Shown here one piece after another: positions 19,548 to 28,611 of a stretch of 64,000 nucleotides of DNA. The stretch is from Zobellia uliginosa (GTDB taxonomy: Bacteria; Bacteroidota; Bacteroidia; Flavobacteriales; Flavobacteriaceae). Both the position numbers and the translations under genes were made by a program. Numbering within the stretch: the stretch's first letter is position 1; each line of letters begins with the position of its first letter. The stretch lies in the NCBI RefSeq assembly GCF_018860745.1, contig NZ_JAHKPY010000014.1, positions 707,214 to 771,213 on the forward strand. Direction: 5' to 3'. The notes under the pieces were generated by a model that saw nothing but the letters and a program-made list of their open reading frames with translations, was not told the DNA's origin and did no database searches.

Positions 19548-19831
19548 CCGTTATATTTTTTAAGAACTCAAACGAAATAGGTTTTGACCAATCCGCCCAA
19601 GATGATAATACCTTGACTTGAAAATACATCCAAATCCTTAGAATTTTGAGATTGTAAAGGTAGCGAACTCCTTTTAGGTTTTTGTGTCCGATTAATCGCT
19701 TTTTTGTGCGATATAGGATTATTGATTCAAAAAAATAGTTACGTTAATCTAGTAGCGTTAATAATTGAATGGGAAGGACGCACTTATTCCGTCTAAGAAT
19801 TGGAATTTTATTGCTCAAATAATATCCCAAG

Positions 19832-21181
19832 ATGAAGGAACAAAAATATGATGTATTTGTTATTGGCAGTGGAGTTGCTGGACAAACCGTTGCAAAGGCT
19901 TGTGCTGAATCCGGTCTTAAAGTAGGTATATCGGACAAAAGAGAATATGGAGGAACCTGCGCCAATAGGGGTTGTGATCCTAAAAAAGTATTATTGGGTG
20001 CCACAGAAGCTTTGGAAGCTAGCAAGAACCTTTTTGGAAAGGGTATTAAGAAAAATCCTGAACTAAATTGGAAAACACTTATGGCCTTTAAAAAGGATTT
20101 TACCCAAGCGGTTCCAAAATCTACGGAGAAAAAAATAAAAAGCCTGGGTATTGATATGTTTCATCAATCTCCAAAATTTATAAATGAGAATACACTTTCC
20201 GTAGAAGGGAAGACTATTCAGGCAGGTAAAATTGTAATCGCTACAGGTTATGAGCCGCGTGAGTTAAGTATTAAGGGTAGTAAACATTTAAAAACGAGCG
20301 ATGATTTTCTAAACCAGAAAAAATTACCTAAAAACATCACTTTTATTGGAGCGGGGTACGTAGGAATGGAATTTGCCCATATTGCTGCTAGAGCGGGGGC
20401 AAAGGTTACCCTAATCGATTCTGGAAAAAGACCGTTAAAAGCTTTTGATGCTGATTTGGTAAAAGAGCTGACGGCCTATTCAAAAGAACTTGGTATCGAT
20501 TTTATTTTCGGAGCAAAAATCACAGGGGTAAAAAAGGGCACTAAAAATTTTAAATTAACGTACGAGAAAAAGGGTAAGACCGAGAGCATTGTAACAAAGA
20601 CGGTTTTTAATACGGCAGGAAGAGTACCCGCAATTTCTAAATTACACCTAGAAAAAGGGAATGTTACTTTTGCCGATAATGGTATTGATACCAACAATTT
20701 CTTACAGAGTACAAGCAATAAGAATGTTTATGCCTGTGGTGACGTGTCCGATAAAGGATTACCGTTAACACCACTTTCTGGGAGGGAAGGTAATGTGGTG
20801 GCAAATAATATAATTGAAGGGAATAAGAAAAAATTACAAGTTCCCGTTACGCCGTCAGTGGTATATACGCTACCTAATTTAGCATCAGTAGGGTATTCTG
20901 AGGAAGAAGCTAAGAGTAGATACAAAAATGTGGTAGTGAATTTTGAATCGGCTACAGAGTGGTTCAATGCCAAACGAATTAATGCACCTGTATATGCCTA
21001 TAAAATTATTTTGAACGAACGAACAGGAATAATAGTAGGAGCCCATTTAATAGGGCCAGATGCCGGAGAAACCATTAATTTATTTACTATGGCCATAAAC
21101 CAAGGTATGACCGCCAAACAAATAAAGCAGACTATTTTTACCTATCCATCATGGAGCAATGATATAAAGTCTATGGTTTAG
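19832..21181 (+). CDS. FAD/NAD(P)-dependent disulfide-reductase-like oxidoreductase
   Basis: 449-residue class I pyridine nucleotide-disulfide oxidoreductase relative. Seen: FAD-binding VFVIGSGVAGQTVAKAC (8-24), redox disulfide GGTCANRGCDP (Cys43, Cys48), NAD(P)-binding FIGAGYVGMEFAHIAARAGA near 170, the second FAD motif NVYACGDVSDKGLPLTPLSG, and the dimerisation domain from about 340. Odd: at the C-terminus, where glutathione reductase and lipoamide dehydrogenase carry the catalytic HxxxxE (HAHPTxSE), this protein reads FTYPSWSND, with no His. The physiological substrate is therefore uncertain; it is probably not a classical disulfide reductase. No partner gene is adjacent; it is convergent with the TspO-like gene. 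Confidence 0.88.
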   Translation: MKEQKYDVFVIGSGVAGQTVAKACAESGLKVGISDKREYGGTCANRGCDPKKVLLGATEALEASKNLFGKGIKKNPELNWKTLMAFKKDFTQAVPKSTEKKIKSLGIDMFHQSPKFINENTLSVEGKTIQAGKIVIATGYEPRELSIKGSKHLKTSDDFLNQKKLPKNITFIGAGYVGMEFAHIAARAGAKVTLIDSGKRPLKAFDADLVKELTAYSKELGIDFIFGAKITGVKKGTKNFKLTYEKKGKTESIVTKTVFNTAGRVPAISKLHLEKGNVTFADNGIDTNNFLQSTSNKNVYACGDVSDKGLPLTPLSGREGNVVANNIIEGNKKKLQVPVTPSVVYTLPNLASVGYSEEEAKSRYKNVVVNFESATEWFNAKRINAPVYAYKIILNERTGIIVGAHLIGPDAGETINLFTMAINQGMTAKQIKQTIFTYPSWSNDIKSMV

Positions 21182-21198
21182 ACCATTTATGATTGTCC

Positions 21199-22002
21199 TT
21201 ATTGGTCTCCCTGCAATCGTTCCTTTAATTTTTGTCCTGGATTGGTTTCGCGGTTTCGCATAGCATGCGCCATAGAGGAAACGAAAAGAACAACTCCCGC
21301 AGCAAGGGCAGAATAGGCAACAACTTTAAAATCATCTTTATGTCGAATAAAAATAGCGACCAAGGCCCATACGCCAACGAGTGCGAATTCCCTCATGTTA
21401 CGGGTCCATGTAATAGCAAGGTTTATTCCTGCTGCAATGGCTATGAGAATTATAGTCCATGAGACTTCTGAAAGTGGAGCTCCGTTCCAACCTAACTTGG
21501 TCAAATATGCCGAAATATTGGCGATTGTGGCTACGGTAATCCATCCGCTGTAAAGGCAAATGGGCCACCATACCAAGGCTATGATTTCAATAGGAGCGTC
21601 CCATTTTTCCATATGGGTGTTTGTAATTATTTTTATGAGTGCAATTAAAATTCCCAGCATTATCAATACGGATAATCCTGTGTAGTCAAAAACAAATGCT
21701 AGGACCCAAGCGGAGTTCAGGAGGTTAGCAATAATAAACCAATAACCGGTCTGTTCAATAAACTCACTTTTCTTCGTGCTAAAAAATGCACGTTTCACCT
21801 GAAAAATAGCATAAGCTAAAAGGCCCAGGAATATGATTCCCCAGATAGAAAAAGCATAGGGTGCAGGTGTAAAGAGATTGTCATATCTGCCGCTTATTTC
21901 TCCAATAGTCGTATTGTTCAAACGGTACATTTGAGAAATATAATTGATTCCGATAACGAAAAGAACGGATAACAGGTTAAGTAGGGCCAGTCTCTTTTTC
22001 AT
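21199..22002 (-). CDS. TspO/MBR-related tryptophan-rich membrane protein
   Basis: 267-residue integral membrane protein with about seven hydrophobic segments. It resembles the TspO/MBR family: APYAFSIWGIIFLGLLAYAIFQ near 47-68, NLLNSAWVLAF near 93-103, IALVWWPICLYSGWITVATIANISAYL near 140-167 and a conserved ITWTRNMREFALVGVWALVAIF toward the end. It is longer than classical TspO (about 160 residues) because of additional transmembrane segments at the C-terminus, as is common for flavobacterial homologues. TspO proteins bind tetrapyrroles; the function of this long form is unproven. It has its own -7 box and faces the flavoprotein gene tail to tail. Confidence 0.8.
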   Translation of the reverse strand: MKKRLALLNLLSVLFVIGINYISQMYRLNNTTIGEISGRYDNLFTPAPYAFSIWGIIFLGLLAYAIFQVKRAFFSTKKSEFIEQTGYWFIIANLLNSAWVLAFVFDYTGLSVLIMLGILIALIKIITNTHMEKWDAPIEIIALVWWPICLYSGWITVATIANISAYLTKLGWNGAPLSEVSWTIILIAIAAGINLAITWTRNMREFALVGVWALVAIFIRHKDDFKVVAYSALAAGVVLFVSSMAHAMRNRETNPGQKLKERLQGDQ

Positions 22003-22017
22003 AAGGTTTATTTTTTA

Positions 22018-22025
22018 CAAAATTA
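22018..22025 (-). promoter_or_regulatory. -7 box upstream of the TspO-like gene
   Basis: Minus-strand TAATTTTG fits TAnnTTTG, 15 nt before the start codon. It falls between this gene and pdeM upstream, suggesting separate transcription from the DNA repair operon. Confidence 0.4.
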
Positions 22026-22075
22026 CGATAGCAAAAACAGTACGATTGATGCGAATTGATATAAAATGGACTGGT

Positions 22076-22753
22076 TTAATACCTTCTTCTGCGTTTTGTT
22101 TCCTTCATTTGCACTTGGAACACTTCTTCTTGGGTAACAGCAAATACTTCATTGTTCGCTTTCGGTTCTAGAGTATAAGTGCCGGTAAAGGTCCCAAAAG
22201 CCGGTAAAATCAACTGATTTTCAGATTTAAAGAAACAGGATAGGCGTAGAGATTGCCTTCCCATACCTTGCAAACGAACTGCGGGGTGAATATGGCCGGA
22301 AAAATTGAAGAATCCTTCGCGTTCTTCCGGATGATGGGTCAAAAGAAAACCATCTAGCTGTATTTCCGAAACTACCCGTATGCCCAGCTTTTCATATTTA
22401 AGCGGAGAAATAATATCATGGTTTCCGGCAACAAGAATAATGTCCGAGGTAATGGTACTTGCCCATGCTTCAAAAAGCTGCCATTCTTTATTGAGTGAAG
22501 AATGAAACAAGTCACCCATGAAAACAAGGACCTCAGGTTGAAAAAAATTGACCGCAACATCCATTAATTCAAAATTCTTCTGAATCGCAGCTTGAGGCAC
22601 CGCCGCGCCAAATTTCCTAAAGTGTGAAATCTTTCCTAAGTGCACATCACTAATCAATAGCATCGATTTTTCCTTCCAAAACAAAACTCCGGAAGGATGC
22701 ATAATAAAATGTTGATTATTAACTTTAGTTTCTAAAGTGCTCATTAATGCCAA
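22076..22753 (-). CDS. pdeM: Ligase-associated DNA damage response phosphoesterase PdeM
   Basis: 225-residue calcineurin-type metallophosphoesterase. All metal-binding motifs are visible: SDVHLGK (DxH), VFMGDLFHS (GDxxH), VAGNHDI (GNHD), LTHHPEE and FSGHIHPAV (GHxH). It is the last gene of a four-gene operon, 6 nt after the helicase. In the homologous Pseudomonas cluster the enzymes have been characterised as a manganese-dependent phosphoesterase/nuclease, helicase, exonuclease and ligase set acting in DNA repair. Two Met codons compete for the start (22753 and 22744); the first overlaps nothing and is kept. Confidence 0.93.
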   Translation of the reverse strand: MALMSTLETKVNNQHFIMHPSGVLFWKEKSMLLISDVHLGKISHFRKFGAAVPQAAIQKNFELMDVAVNFFQPEVLVFMGDLFHSSLNKEWQLFEAWASTITSDIILVAGNHDIISPLKYEKLGIRVVSEIQLDGFLLTHHPEEREGFFNFSGHIHPAVRLQGMGRQSLRLSCFFKSENQLILPAFGTFTGTYTLEPKANNEVFAVTQEEVFQVQMKETKRRRRY

Positions 22754-22759
22754 AGGTAT

Positions 22760-25228
22760 CTACTTTTTCATCAATAACGCGGACATACGCTTTATACGAT
22801 CGGCTAATTTTTCACTGGATAATTTTTCGCGGCTTAAGCGATCAGTAATTAATGGAAATGCAAATGGAGTAGCTTTCTTACAAGGTTTCCAAACGATTTC
22901 TTGTTGAGCAATACGTTCTAGGGAAAGTCGTAAACGGCCTTCTTCTAACTGATGTTGAAAGGTTTCGGTAAAAGCTTGTTGAAAGAGTAGGTTTTCAGGC
23001 TCGTAATCTCTGAAAACCTCAAAAAGTAATTGGGAATTGCTCTGTAGGTGTTTCATCTTTATGCCCTTGTTGGGATAGCCAGTAAAGACCATACCACTAA
23101 TAATTGCAATATCACGAAATTTACGACGTGCCATTTCCGTGGCATTCAGGCTTTTTTGTAAATCATCTAAAAGATATTCGGCAGTGAACAAATCATTATC
23201 AATGACTTGTTGCATATCTATTTCTTGATCGGACAGTAGTTCAAAACCATAATCGTTAAACGCTAGTGAAAAGGTTATGGGCGATAGCAAGCTAATACGA
23301 TATCCTAAAAGGCTTCCCATAGCCTCATGAACAAACCTACCTTCGAACGGGTAAAATATGTGATGGTAACCTTCACGTGTTTTAAAGGTTTCGATTAGGA
23401 ATTCATTGGGATATGGTACAATGCTTTCCCGTCTCTGACGTTCAAAAATATGAGCCAAAGATCGTATTTCTACGGATTGGTATTTTTTGTCTTCCGAGGA
23501 ACTGTATAATTCTTCTCGTAATAATTTAGACATTTGCGCAGATAAGGTCATACGGCTACCGGACCAGCTAGAAATTTTATTGGTCTTTTTATTGGAGTTC
23601 CGAACGTGTACTTGCATGTCCTTTATTCTAATGAATTCAAGATTCCTGCCCGCAAACGTGAAAACATCGCCTCTGTTCAACTTGGATACAAAAAACTCTT
23701 CTATAGAGCCTATATACCCTCCCTTTTGATAACGAACGGTTAGGTTGACATCCCCTACAATAGTCCCTATCTGAAACCGATGGCGCATGGCTACCCCGCG
23801 ATTGGTGACTTTAAATTTCCCATCTTCTTCAACCTCTACTTTTTTATATTCATCGTAGGTTTGAAGACTTTGACTACCCATAACCAAAAAGTTCAATAGC
23901 CATTGCCATTGGTCCCTAGTCAAGGTTTGATAACAAAATGTCTGACTTATTTCTTTGTAGATTTCGTTGGGATAGAATCCATCGGAAATTGCAAGAGTTG
24001 TCAAATATTGTAGGAGTACATCATAACAATTTAGGTAAGGCATCCGGTCTTCTACGGCATTTTGTTTCACTGCTTTCTGTAGTGCGGAAGCCTCAATAAG
24101 TTCTATGGCGTGGGTGGGCAGAAAATGAATAACACTTTCTTCTCCAGGGCGGTGTCCACTACGTCCTGCCCTTTGTAAAAAACGCGCCACACCCTTTGGT
24201 CCACCAATCTGGACAACCGTTTCTACAGGAGCAAAATCTACTCCTAAATCTAAACTAGAGGTACAGACTACGGCTTTCAACTCTTCGTTCCTAATGGCAT
24301 TCTCCACCCAGTTACGTGTGTCTTTATTAATGCTGCCGTGGTGCATGGCCATATCGCCTGCAAACTCAGGGTGCTTTTCAAGAATTTTTTGAAACCAGAT
24401 TTCGCATTGGCTGCGGGTATTGGTAAAAAGTAAGGTGGTTTTGCTGTTATTGATAATAGGTACAACATCTTCCAGTAAGTGTAATCCCAAATGTCCTCTC
24501 CACGGGAAAGTCTCCATCTTTTTAGGGATAATACTTTTTACGGTTATCTTCTTTTTAATGTTGGCCCTTATCATGACCGAATCTTGTAAGGCTTGGGTTT
24601 CTGGGCCAAGGAGTACATCTCTTGCCTGTTCCAAGTTACCGATGGTTGCAGAAATACCCCAAATACGAAGCTCTTTGGATACTGTTTTTAGTCTTGATAG
24701 GGCAAGTTCCATCTGAACGCCTCTCTTGGTACCCAACAGTTCATGCCATTCATCAACCACAATAGCGGAACAATCCTTAAAGATTTTATCATAGCCCTTG
24801 GTCGCTAGTAACAATTGCAGACTTTCAGGAGTAGTAATGAGCAAGTCCGGCATTTGCTTTTTTTGCCCTGCCCGTTCTTTTGTAGTAGTATCTCCGGTAC
24901 GGATACCAACGGTCATTTGTGTTTCTAGATCTGCTGTGACCCGTTCCGCAGATTGCCGTATTTCTTGGGAAAGGGCACGTAAAGGAGTAATCCAGATTGC
25001 TTTAAGTCCTTTTTTGTGCTTTGTTTTGTATTGAGGGTTTTGTTTAATATAGTTCAGAACAATAGGGAACCAAAGGGCATAGGTCTTTCCGCTTCCGGTT
25101 GGCGCGTTCAATAGTCCGTTTTTACCTTGAAGGAAAGCCTTCCAAGTGTCTTTCTGAAACTTAAAAGGTTTCCAGTTTTGTTGTTGAAACCAATTCAGGG
25201 CAATATCGTATAGCTCTTCTCTATTCAT
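22760..25228 (-). CDS. Ligase-associated Lhr-core DEXH helicase
   Basis: 822-residue superfamily 2 helicase of the Lhr-core type, an ATP-driven 3'-to-5' DNA helicase in characterised relatives. Motifs: Walker A NAPTGSGKTYAL (about 39-50), motif Ia TPLRALSQEI, motif II VDEWHELLGTKRG (DEWH), motif III SATIGNLEQ, motif IV LLFTNTRSQCE, motif V SSLDLGVDF, motif VI FLQRAGRSGHRPGE. The C-terminal part contains the Lhr winged helix and the Lhr-specific beta-barrel domain. The length matches Lhr-core (about 820) rather than full-length Lhr (about 1500). It is separated by 7 nt from the ligase upstream and 6 nt from pdeM downstream. Confidence 0.95.
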   Translation of the reverse strand: MNREELYDIALNWFQQQNWKPFKFQKDTWKAFLQGKNGLLNAPTGSGKTYALWFPIVLNYIKQNPQYKTKHKKGLKAIWITPLRALSQEIRQSAERVTADLETQMTVGIRTGDTTTKERAGQKKQMPDLLITTPESLQLLLATKGYDKIFKDCSAIVVDEWHELLGTKRGVQMELALSRLKTVSKELRIWGISATIGNLEQARDVLLGPETQALQDSVMIRANIKKKITVKSIIPKKMETFPWRGHLGLHLLEDVVPIINNSKTTLLFTNTRSQCEIWFQKILEKHPEFAGDMAMHHGSINKDTRNWVENAIRNEELKAVVCTSSLDLGVDFAPVETVVQIGGPKGVARFLQRAGRSGHRPGEESVIHFLPTHAIELIEASALQKAVKQNAVEDRMPYLNCYDVLLQYLTTLAISDGFYPNEIYKEISQTFCYQTLTRDQWQWLLNFLVMGSQSLQTYDEYKKVEVEEDGKFKVTNRGVAMRHRFQIGTIVGDVNLTVRYQKGGYIGSIEEFFVSKLNRGDVFTFAGRNLEFIRIKDMQVHVRNSNKKTNKISSWSGSRMTLSAQMSKLLREELYSSSEDKKYQSVEIRSLAHIFERQRRESIVPYPNEFLIETFKTREGYHHIFYPFEGRFVHEAMGSLLGYRISLLSPITFSLAFNDYGFELLSDQEIDMQQVIDNDLFTAEYLLDDLQKSLNATEMARRKFRDIAIISGMVFTGYPNKGIKMKHLQSNSQLLFEVFRDYEPENLLFQQAFTETFQHQLEEGRLRLSLERIAQQEIVWKPCKKATPFAFPLITDRLSREKLSSEKLADRIKRMSALLMKK

Positions 25229-25235
25229 GTTTCAG

Positions 25236-26900
25236 CTAAGGAATCATCAATTTTAAATCTTCTAAAGAATTGGCCTCGTGAATGGATTTATCTTTTCTCC
25301 AGCGTAGAATTCTCGGAAATCTCGTAGCAACACCACTTTTATGGCGTTTTGACAATGCAATACCTTCAAAAGCAATTTCAAAAACATGTTGTGGTGTTAC
25401 CGAGCGCACCGGTCCAAAGCGTTCTAGGGTATTTCTCTTTATCCATGCATCTACCTTTCTAAATTCGGCATCTGTTAATCCGGAATAGGCCTTCGCAAAA
25501 GTAACCAGTTCTTTTTCGCCTTCGTCATTCTCTTTCCATAAGGCAAAAGTATAATCTGTAAATAAGTTGCTCCTTCGGCCATGTCCACGCATAGCATAGG
25601 TTAGGACGGCATCAATGGTCAAAGGATCCACTTTCCATTTCCACCAATCCCCCTTCTTCCTGCCCACGAGGTAAGGAGAGTCCTTTCGTTTTAACATTAG
25701 CCCTTCGCTTGACATTTCACGAGAACGTGTCCTTTCTGTAGCAACTTCTTCCCAAGTTTTAAAATGCATGGTTTCCGAGAGTTGAAACGAAATTTCAAGA
25801 TTAGTTAGCGTTTGATATAAATTCTCTAAAATCTCACGTCGTTCAGAAAAAGGGAGGTCTCTAATATCTTTTCCATTCCATTCCAAGATATCGTAAGCCT
25901 TTAGCATAACAGGTACTTTCTTAAGTAAAGCTTTTGAAACGCTCTTGCGCCCAATGCGGGTTTGCAGATCATTAAAGGAGCCTATTTGCCCATTTATATA
26001 AGGGAGAATCTCCCCGTCTATAACCGTGCCATTCGGGATTTTACCAATAAACTCATTAAATTCTGGGTACTTATCTGTTACGAGCTCTTCGCCGCGACTC
26101 CAAACAAAAAGTTCATTATTTCTAAGAATCACTTGGGAACGTATTCCATCCCATTTATGTTCGGCGGACCATTGTGAGACATCGCCCAAATCCTCTGGCT
26201 CACCTTCTATTGCATAGGCTAAGTAAAAGGGATAAGGTTTTGAAAGGTAGTCACTCGCATTTTCTTCTAAAATAAGTTCCTGAAAGGATATCTCATTTGG
26301 ATCCCAATTCCCCATGAGTTTATAGGCCAAGATATCCTCATCTATTTCTGTTGCTTTTGCCAAAGCGCGGGTCATTAATTTTTGGCTAACCCCAATGCGA
26401 AATCCGCCGGTGATGAGTTTGGTAAAGACGAACCGCTCGTAATAATCTAGGACTTTCCAGTTTTCGAAAAGATATTCCTTTTTTTCTTGGTCCGATTTTC
26501 TCTTCAGTGCAATCATTTCTTCAAGAAACTGAGTCAATGTTTTTTCCGTTGCGATTTTGCTTGAAGGAACAATTAACGCTATGGTTTCCGCCAAATCTCC
26601 TACAATATGATAGCTATCTTCAAAAAGCCAAAGTGGAATGTTCGCCAATTCCGAGGCCCATTCTCTTAGCAAAGTAGTGTTTACAGGTCGTGGAGGTCTT
26701 CGATGAGATAGGATGGCAATGGTCCACACCTTGTCTTCATTTGTAGCGGCTAAAAAGTAATCGGTTAGCGCTTGAACCTTAACATTGGTTTTGTTGGTGC
26801 TGTCCAGTGTTTTTATTAGTGCAGCGAATCCTCTCATGCCCAATTCATTTGAAGCAATGTCGGTTTGGACATCCGTTTCTGATGTTGTTTGTGGTTTCAT
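25236..26900 (-). CDS. ATP-dependent DNA ligase (ligase-associated repair cluster)
   Basis: 554-residue ATP-dependent DNA ligase with the N-terminal DNA-binding domain (about 20-190; LYERFVF-like helices such as VLDYYERFVFTKLITGGFRI), the nucleotidyltransferase domain with adenylation motif EHKWDGIRSQV (Lys of KxDG near 236), motif RSRE and motif IV/V EGLMLKRKDSPYLVGRKKGD and WWKWK, and a C-terminal OB domain. It is distinct from the NAD-dependent LigA that replicates the genome. Its ATG overlaps the stop of the exonuclease gene by 4 nt (ATGA), a sign of translational coupling. Confidence 0.95.
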   Translation of the reverse strand: MKPQTTSETDVQTDIASNELGMRGFAALIKTLDSTNKTNVKVQALTDYFLAATNEDKVWTIAILSHRRPPRPVNTTLLREWASELANIPLWLFEDSYHIVGDLAETIALIVPSSKIATEKTLTQFLEEMIALKRKSDQEKKEYLFENWKVLDYYERFVFTKLITGGFRIGVSQKLMTRALAKATEIDEDILAYKLMGNWDPNEISFQELILEENASDYLSKPYPFYLAYAIEGEPEDLGDVSQWSAEHKWDGIRSQVILRNNELFVWSRGEELVTDKYPEFNEFIGKIPNGTVIDGEILPYINGQIGSFNDLQTRIGRKSVSKALLKKVPVMLKAYDILEWNGKDIRDLPFSERREILENLYQTLTNLEISFQLSETMHFKTWEEVATERTRSREMSSEGLMLKRKDSPYLVGRKKGDWWKWKVDPLTIDAVLTYAMRGHGRRSNLFTDYTFALWKENDEGEKELVTFAKAYSGLTDAEFRKVDAWIKRNTLERFGPVRSVTPQHVFEIAFEGIALSKRHKSGVATRFPRILRWRKDKSIHEANSLEDLKLMIP

Positions 26901-27931
26901 GATGTTTGCTTTTCTAGGGTTGCTGTTTCATCAGGAACCGTATTGTCCTCTTCGTCTCCATACTGAGTTTCCTCGGTACGTGCGTCATAACCTTGTTCGC
27001 GTAGGTATCGGGAAAATATTTCGGTATAACCGTGGGTACAAATGATTTTTTCCGCTCCGGTGGCTTCAATGCTGGATAAAAGTCCTTGCCAATCGCAGTG
27101 GTCACTTAATACAAAACCTTTATCAATTGCTCTGCGTCTACGCGCACCTCTAAAAGTCATCCATCCGCTGGCAGAAGCAGTTACGTAGGGAACCATTTTA
27201 CGTATCCAAGTACTTCCGTGAGCGCTAGGTGGTGCCAATACTATATTGCCGAGCAATTCTTCTTTTTTGGTTTCTTTGGTAATTAAGGTCGTTTCAGGAA
27301 AATCAACCAAAGGCCTCAGTACTTGAGTCATATTTTCTATAGCACCATGAGTATATATCTTACCTATATCCGTGTTTAGGTATTTTAATAGGCGTTGCGC
27401 TTTTCCTAAACTATATCCAAATAAAATCGATGTCTTTCCTTCCGCTTGATTTTCTGCCCACCATTGGTTGATGTTTTCAAAAACCTCTTGTTGCGGAGTC
27501 CACTTAAAAGCGGGGAGACCAAAAGTACATTCAGTAATAAAAGTATCACATTTTACCGGTTCGTAGGGGGTTGAGATACCATCATGTTCCGTTTTATAGT
27601 CCCCAGTAAACACCCATACTTCATCTTTGTATTCTACTCTAATTTGAGAAGAACCAATAATGTGTCCTGCGGGATGCAAGCTAAACTTCACATTGTTAAT
27701 GTTAAAGGTTTCTCCCCATTCTTTTCCGATTACATTTATCTCACCTAACCTATGACTTATGATCGGTACGTTTCTGTGGTGGGTTATGTATTTCTTATGT
27801 CCCCATCTACTATGGTCAGCATGACCATGAGAAATTATGGCCTTGTCAACAGGCTGCCATGGGTCTAGATATACCTTGGCGGCACTACAATAAATACCTT
27901 TGTCTGTAAATTCTAGAAGCGGATTTTTCAT
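26897..27931 (-). CDS. Ligase-associated MBL-fold DNA exonuclease
   Basis: 344-residue metallo-beta-lactamase/beta-CASP protein related to mRNA 3'-processing and SNM1-type nucleases. Metal ligands are visible in SHGHADHSRWG (HxHxDH), HPAGHIIGSSQ, GDYKTEHDG, the beta-CASP region, VLSDHCDWQG and ICTHGYTEIF. First gene of the operon exonuclease-ligase-helicase-PdeM. The C-terminal ~20 residues (after GYDARTEETQYGDEED) are acidic and non-conserved in character. A 149-nt spacer separates it from the divergent terB-like gene; no convincing promoter box is seen on the minus strand there. Confidence 0.93.
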   Translation of the reverse strand: MKNPLLEFTDKGIYCSAAKVYLDPWQPVDKAIISHGHADHSRWGHKKYITHHRNVPIISHRLGEINVIGKEWGETFNINNVKFSLHPAGHIIGSSQIRVEYKDEVWVFTGDYKTEHDGISTPYEPVKCDTFITECTFGLPAFKWTPQQEVFENINQWWAENQAEGKTSILFGYSLGKAQRLLKYLNTDIGKIYTHGAIENMTQVLRPLVDFPETTLITKETKKEELLGNIVLAPPSAHGSTWIRKMVPYVTASASGWMTFRGARRRRAIDKGFVLSDHCDWQGLLSSIEATGAEKIICTHGYTEIFSRYLREQGYDARTEETQYGDEEDNTVPDETATLEKQTS

Positions 27932-28024
27932 GGTTGTTGAAAGTTACGTAATATTATAAAATGTCATTTTCCCATATTGGCATATAATAGGCTAGACCAT
28001 TATGAGCCCAAAATAATCATTCAG

Positions 28025-28059
28025 TTAGAGGTGTATGACCTCTAAAAAATTTATATTTG
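28025..28059 (+). promoter_or_regulatory. terB-like promoter with overlapping palindrome
   Basis: -7 box TATATTTG (28052-28059) fits TAnnTTTG and ends 21 nt before the ATG. In place of a -33 TTTG there is a perfect 8-bp inverted repeat TTAGAGGT (28025-28032) and ACCTCTAA (28038-28045), with a 5-nt centre. The placement suggests an activator or repressor site. Confidence 0.5.
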
Positions 28060-28080
28060 CTGCCAATAAAATTGATATTT

Positions 28081-28503
28081 ATGGCGATTGCAGATTTATA
28101 TACTAGTGGTGAGCATAGGAGAAACCTGGCGCACTTTGCAGCTATTGCAACTTTGGCTAGCGTAGATGGTGAAATAAGCTCAGAAGAAAAAAGGATGTTG
28201 GACCGCTTTGCAGCTACGTTTGATATTACCGAGTCTGAATATAAGGAGGTGATGAAAAAGGAGAATAAGTATCCCATTGATCCACCACACACTTCAGAGA
28301 AAAGGCTTGAAAGGATATATGACCTTTTCCGCATTATCTTTTCAGATCACTATATAGATGATGAAGAAATGGTGCTATTAAAGAAATATGCTATTGGCCT
28401 AGGATTTTCCGGAGAACAAGCAGATAAGATTATTGAAAAATCCGTTGCTATCTTCAGTGGTAGAATAGATTTTGAAGATTACCTATACCTTGTAAAGCAT
28501 TAG
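28081..28503 (+). CDS. TerB-like (tellurite resistance family) protein
   Basis: 140 residues, nearly all helical, matching the TerB/DjlA N-terminal-like fold: LAHFAAIATLASVDGEISSEE near 20-40, then ITESEYKEVM, and a second repeat LYDLFRIIFSDHYIDDEEMV-like segment near 85-105 with the paired acidic motif (DGEIS / DHYIDDEE) that binds metal in TerB relatives. Single TerB proteins of this kind occur widely without other ter genes; a role in tellurite resistance cannot be inferred. The start at 28081 is preferred over an in-frame ATG 24 nt upstream, which lies within the -7 box. It ends before a strong terminator. Confidence 0.8.
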   Translation: MAIADLYTSGEHRRNLAHFAAIATLASVDGEISSEEKRMLDRFAATFDITESEYKEVMKKENKYPIDPPHTSEKRLERIYDLFRIIFSDHYIDDEEMVLLKKYAIGLGFSGEQADKIIEKSVAIFSGRIDFEDYLYLVKH

Positions 28504-28515
28504 TAAATTAAACTA

Positions 28516-28555
28516 AAAAAAGCCCGGAAGAATCTAGATTCTTCCGGGCTTTTTT
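28516..28555. terminator. Perfect 40-bp palindromic bidirectional terminator
   Basis: AAAAAAGCCCGGAAGAATCT (28516-28535) is followed directly by its exact reverse complement (28536-28555). It serves the terB-like gene on the plus strand and fbp on the minus strand. Confidence 0.9.
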
Positions 28556-28611
28556 AGTTGTTATAAGTAATTAGAATTTTTACCTTAAATAGTAAAAGTC
28601 TTTCATTCTAT

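Noticed and set aside
28017-28334. 105-residue minus-strand open frame
   Set aside because: Antisense to the terB-like gene and its promoter; no recognisable features.
28081-28503. Tellurite resistance operon
   Set aside because: Only one TerB-like gene; no terZ, terC, terD or terE neighbours.
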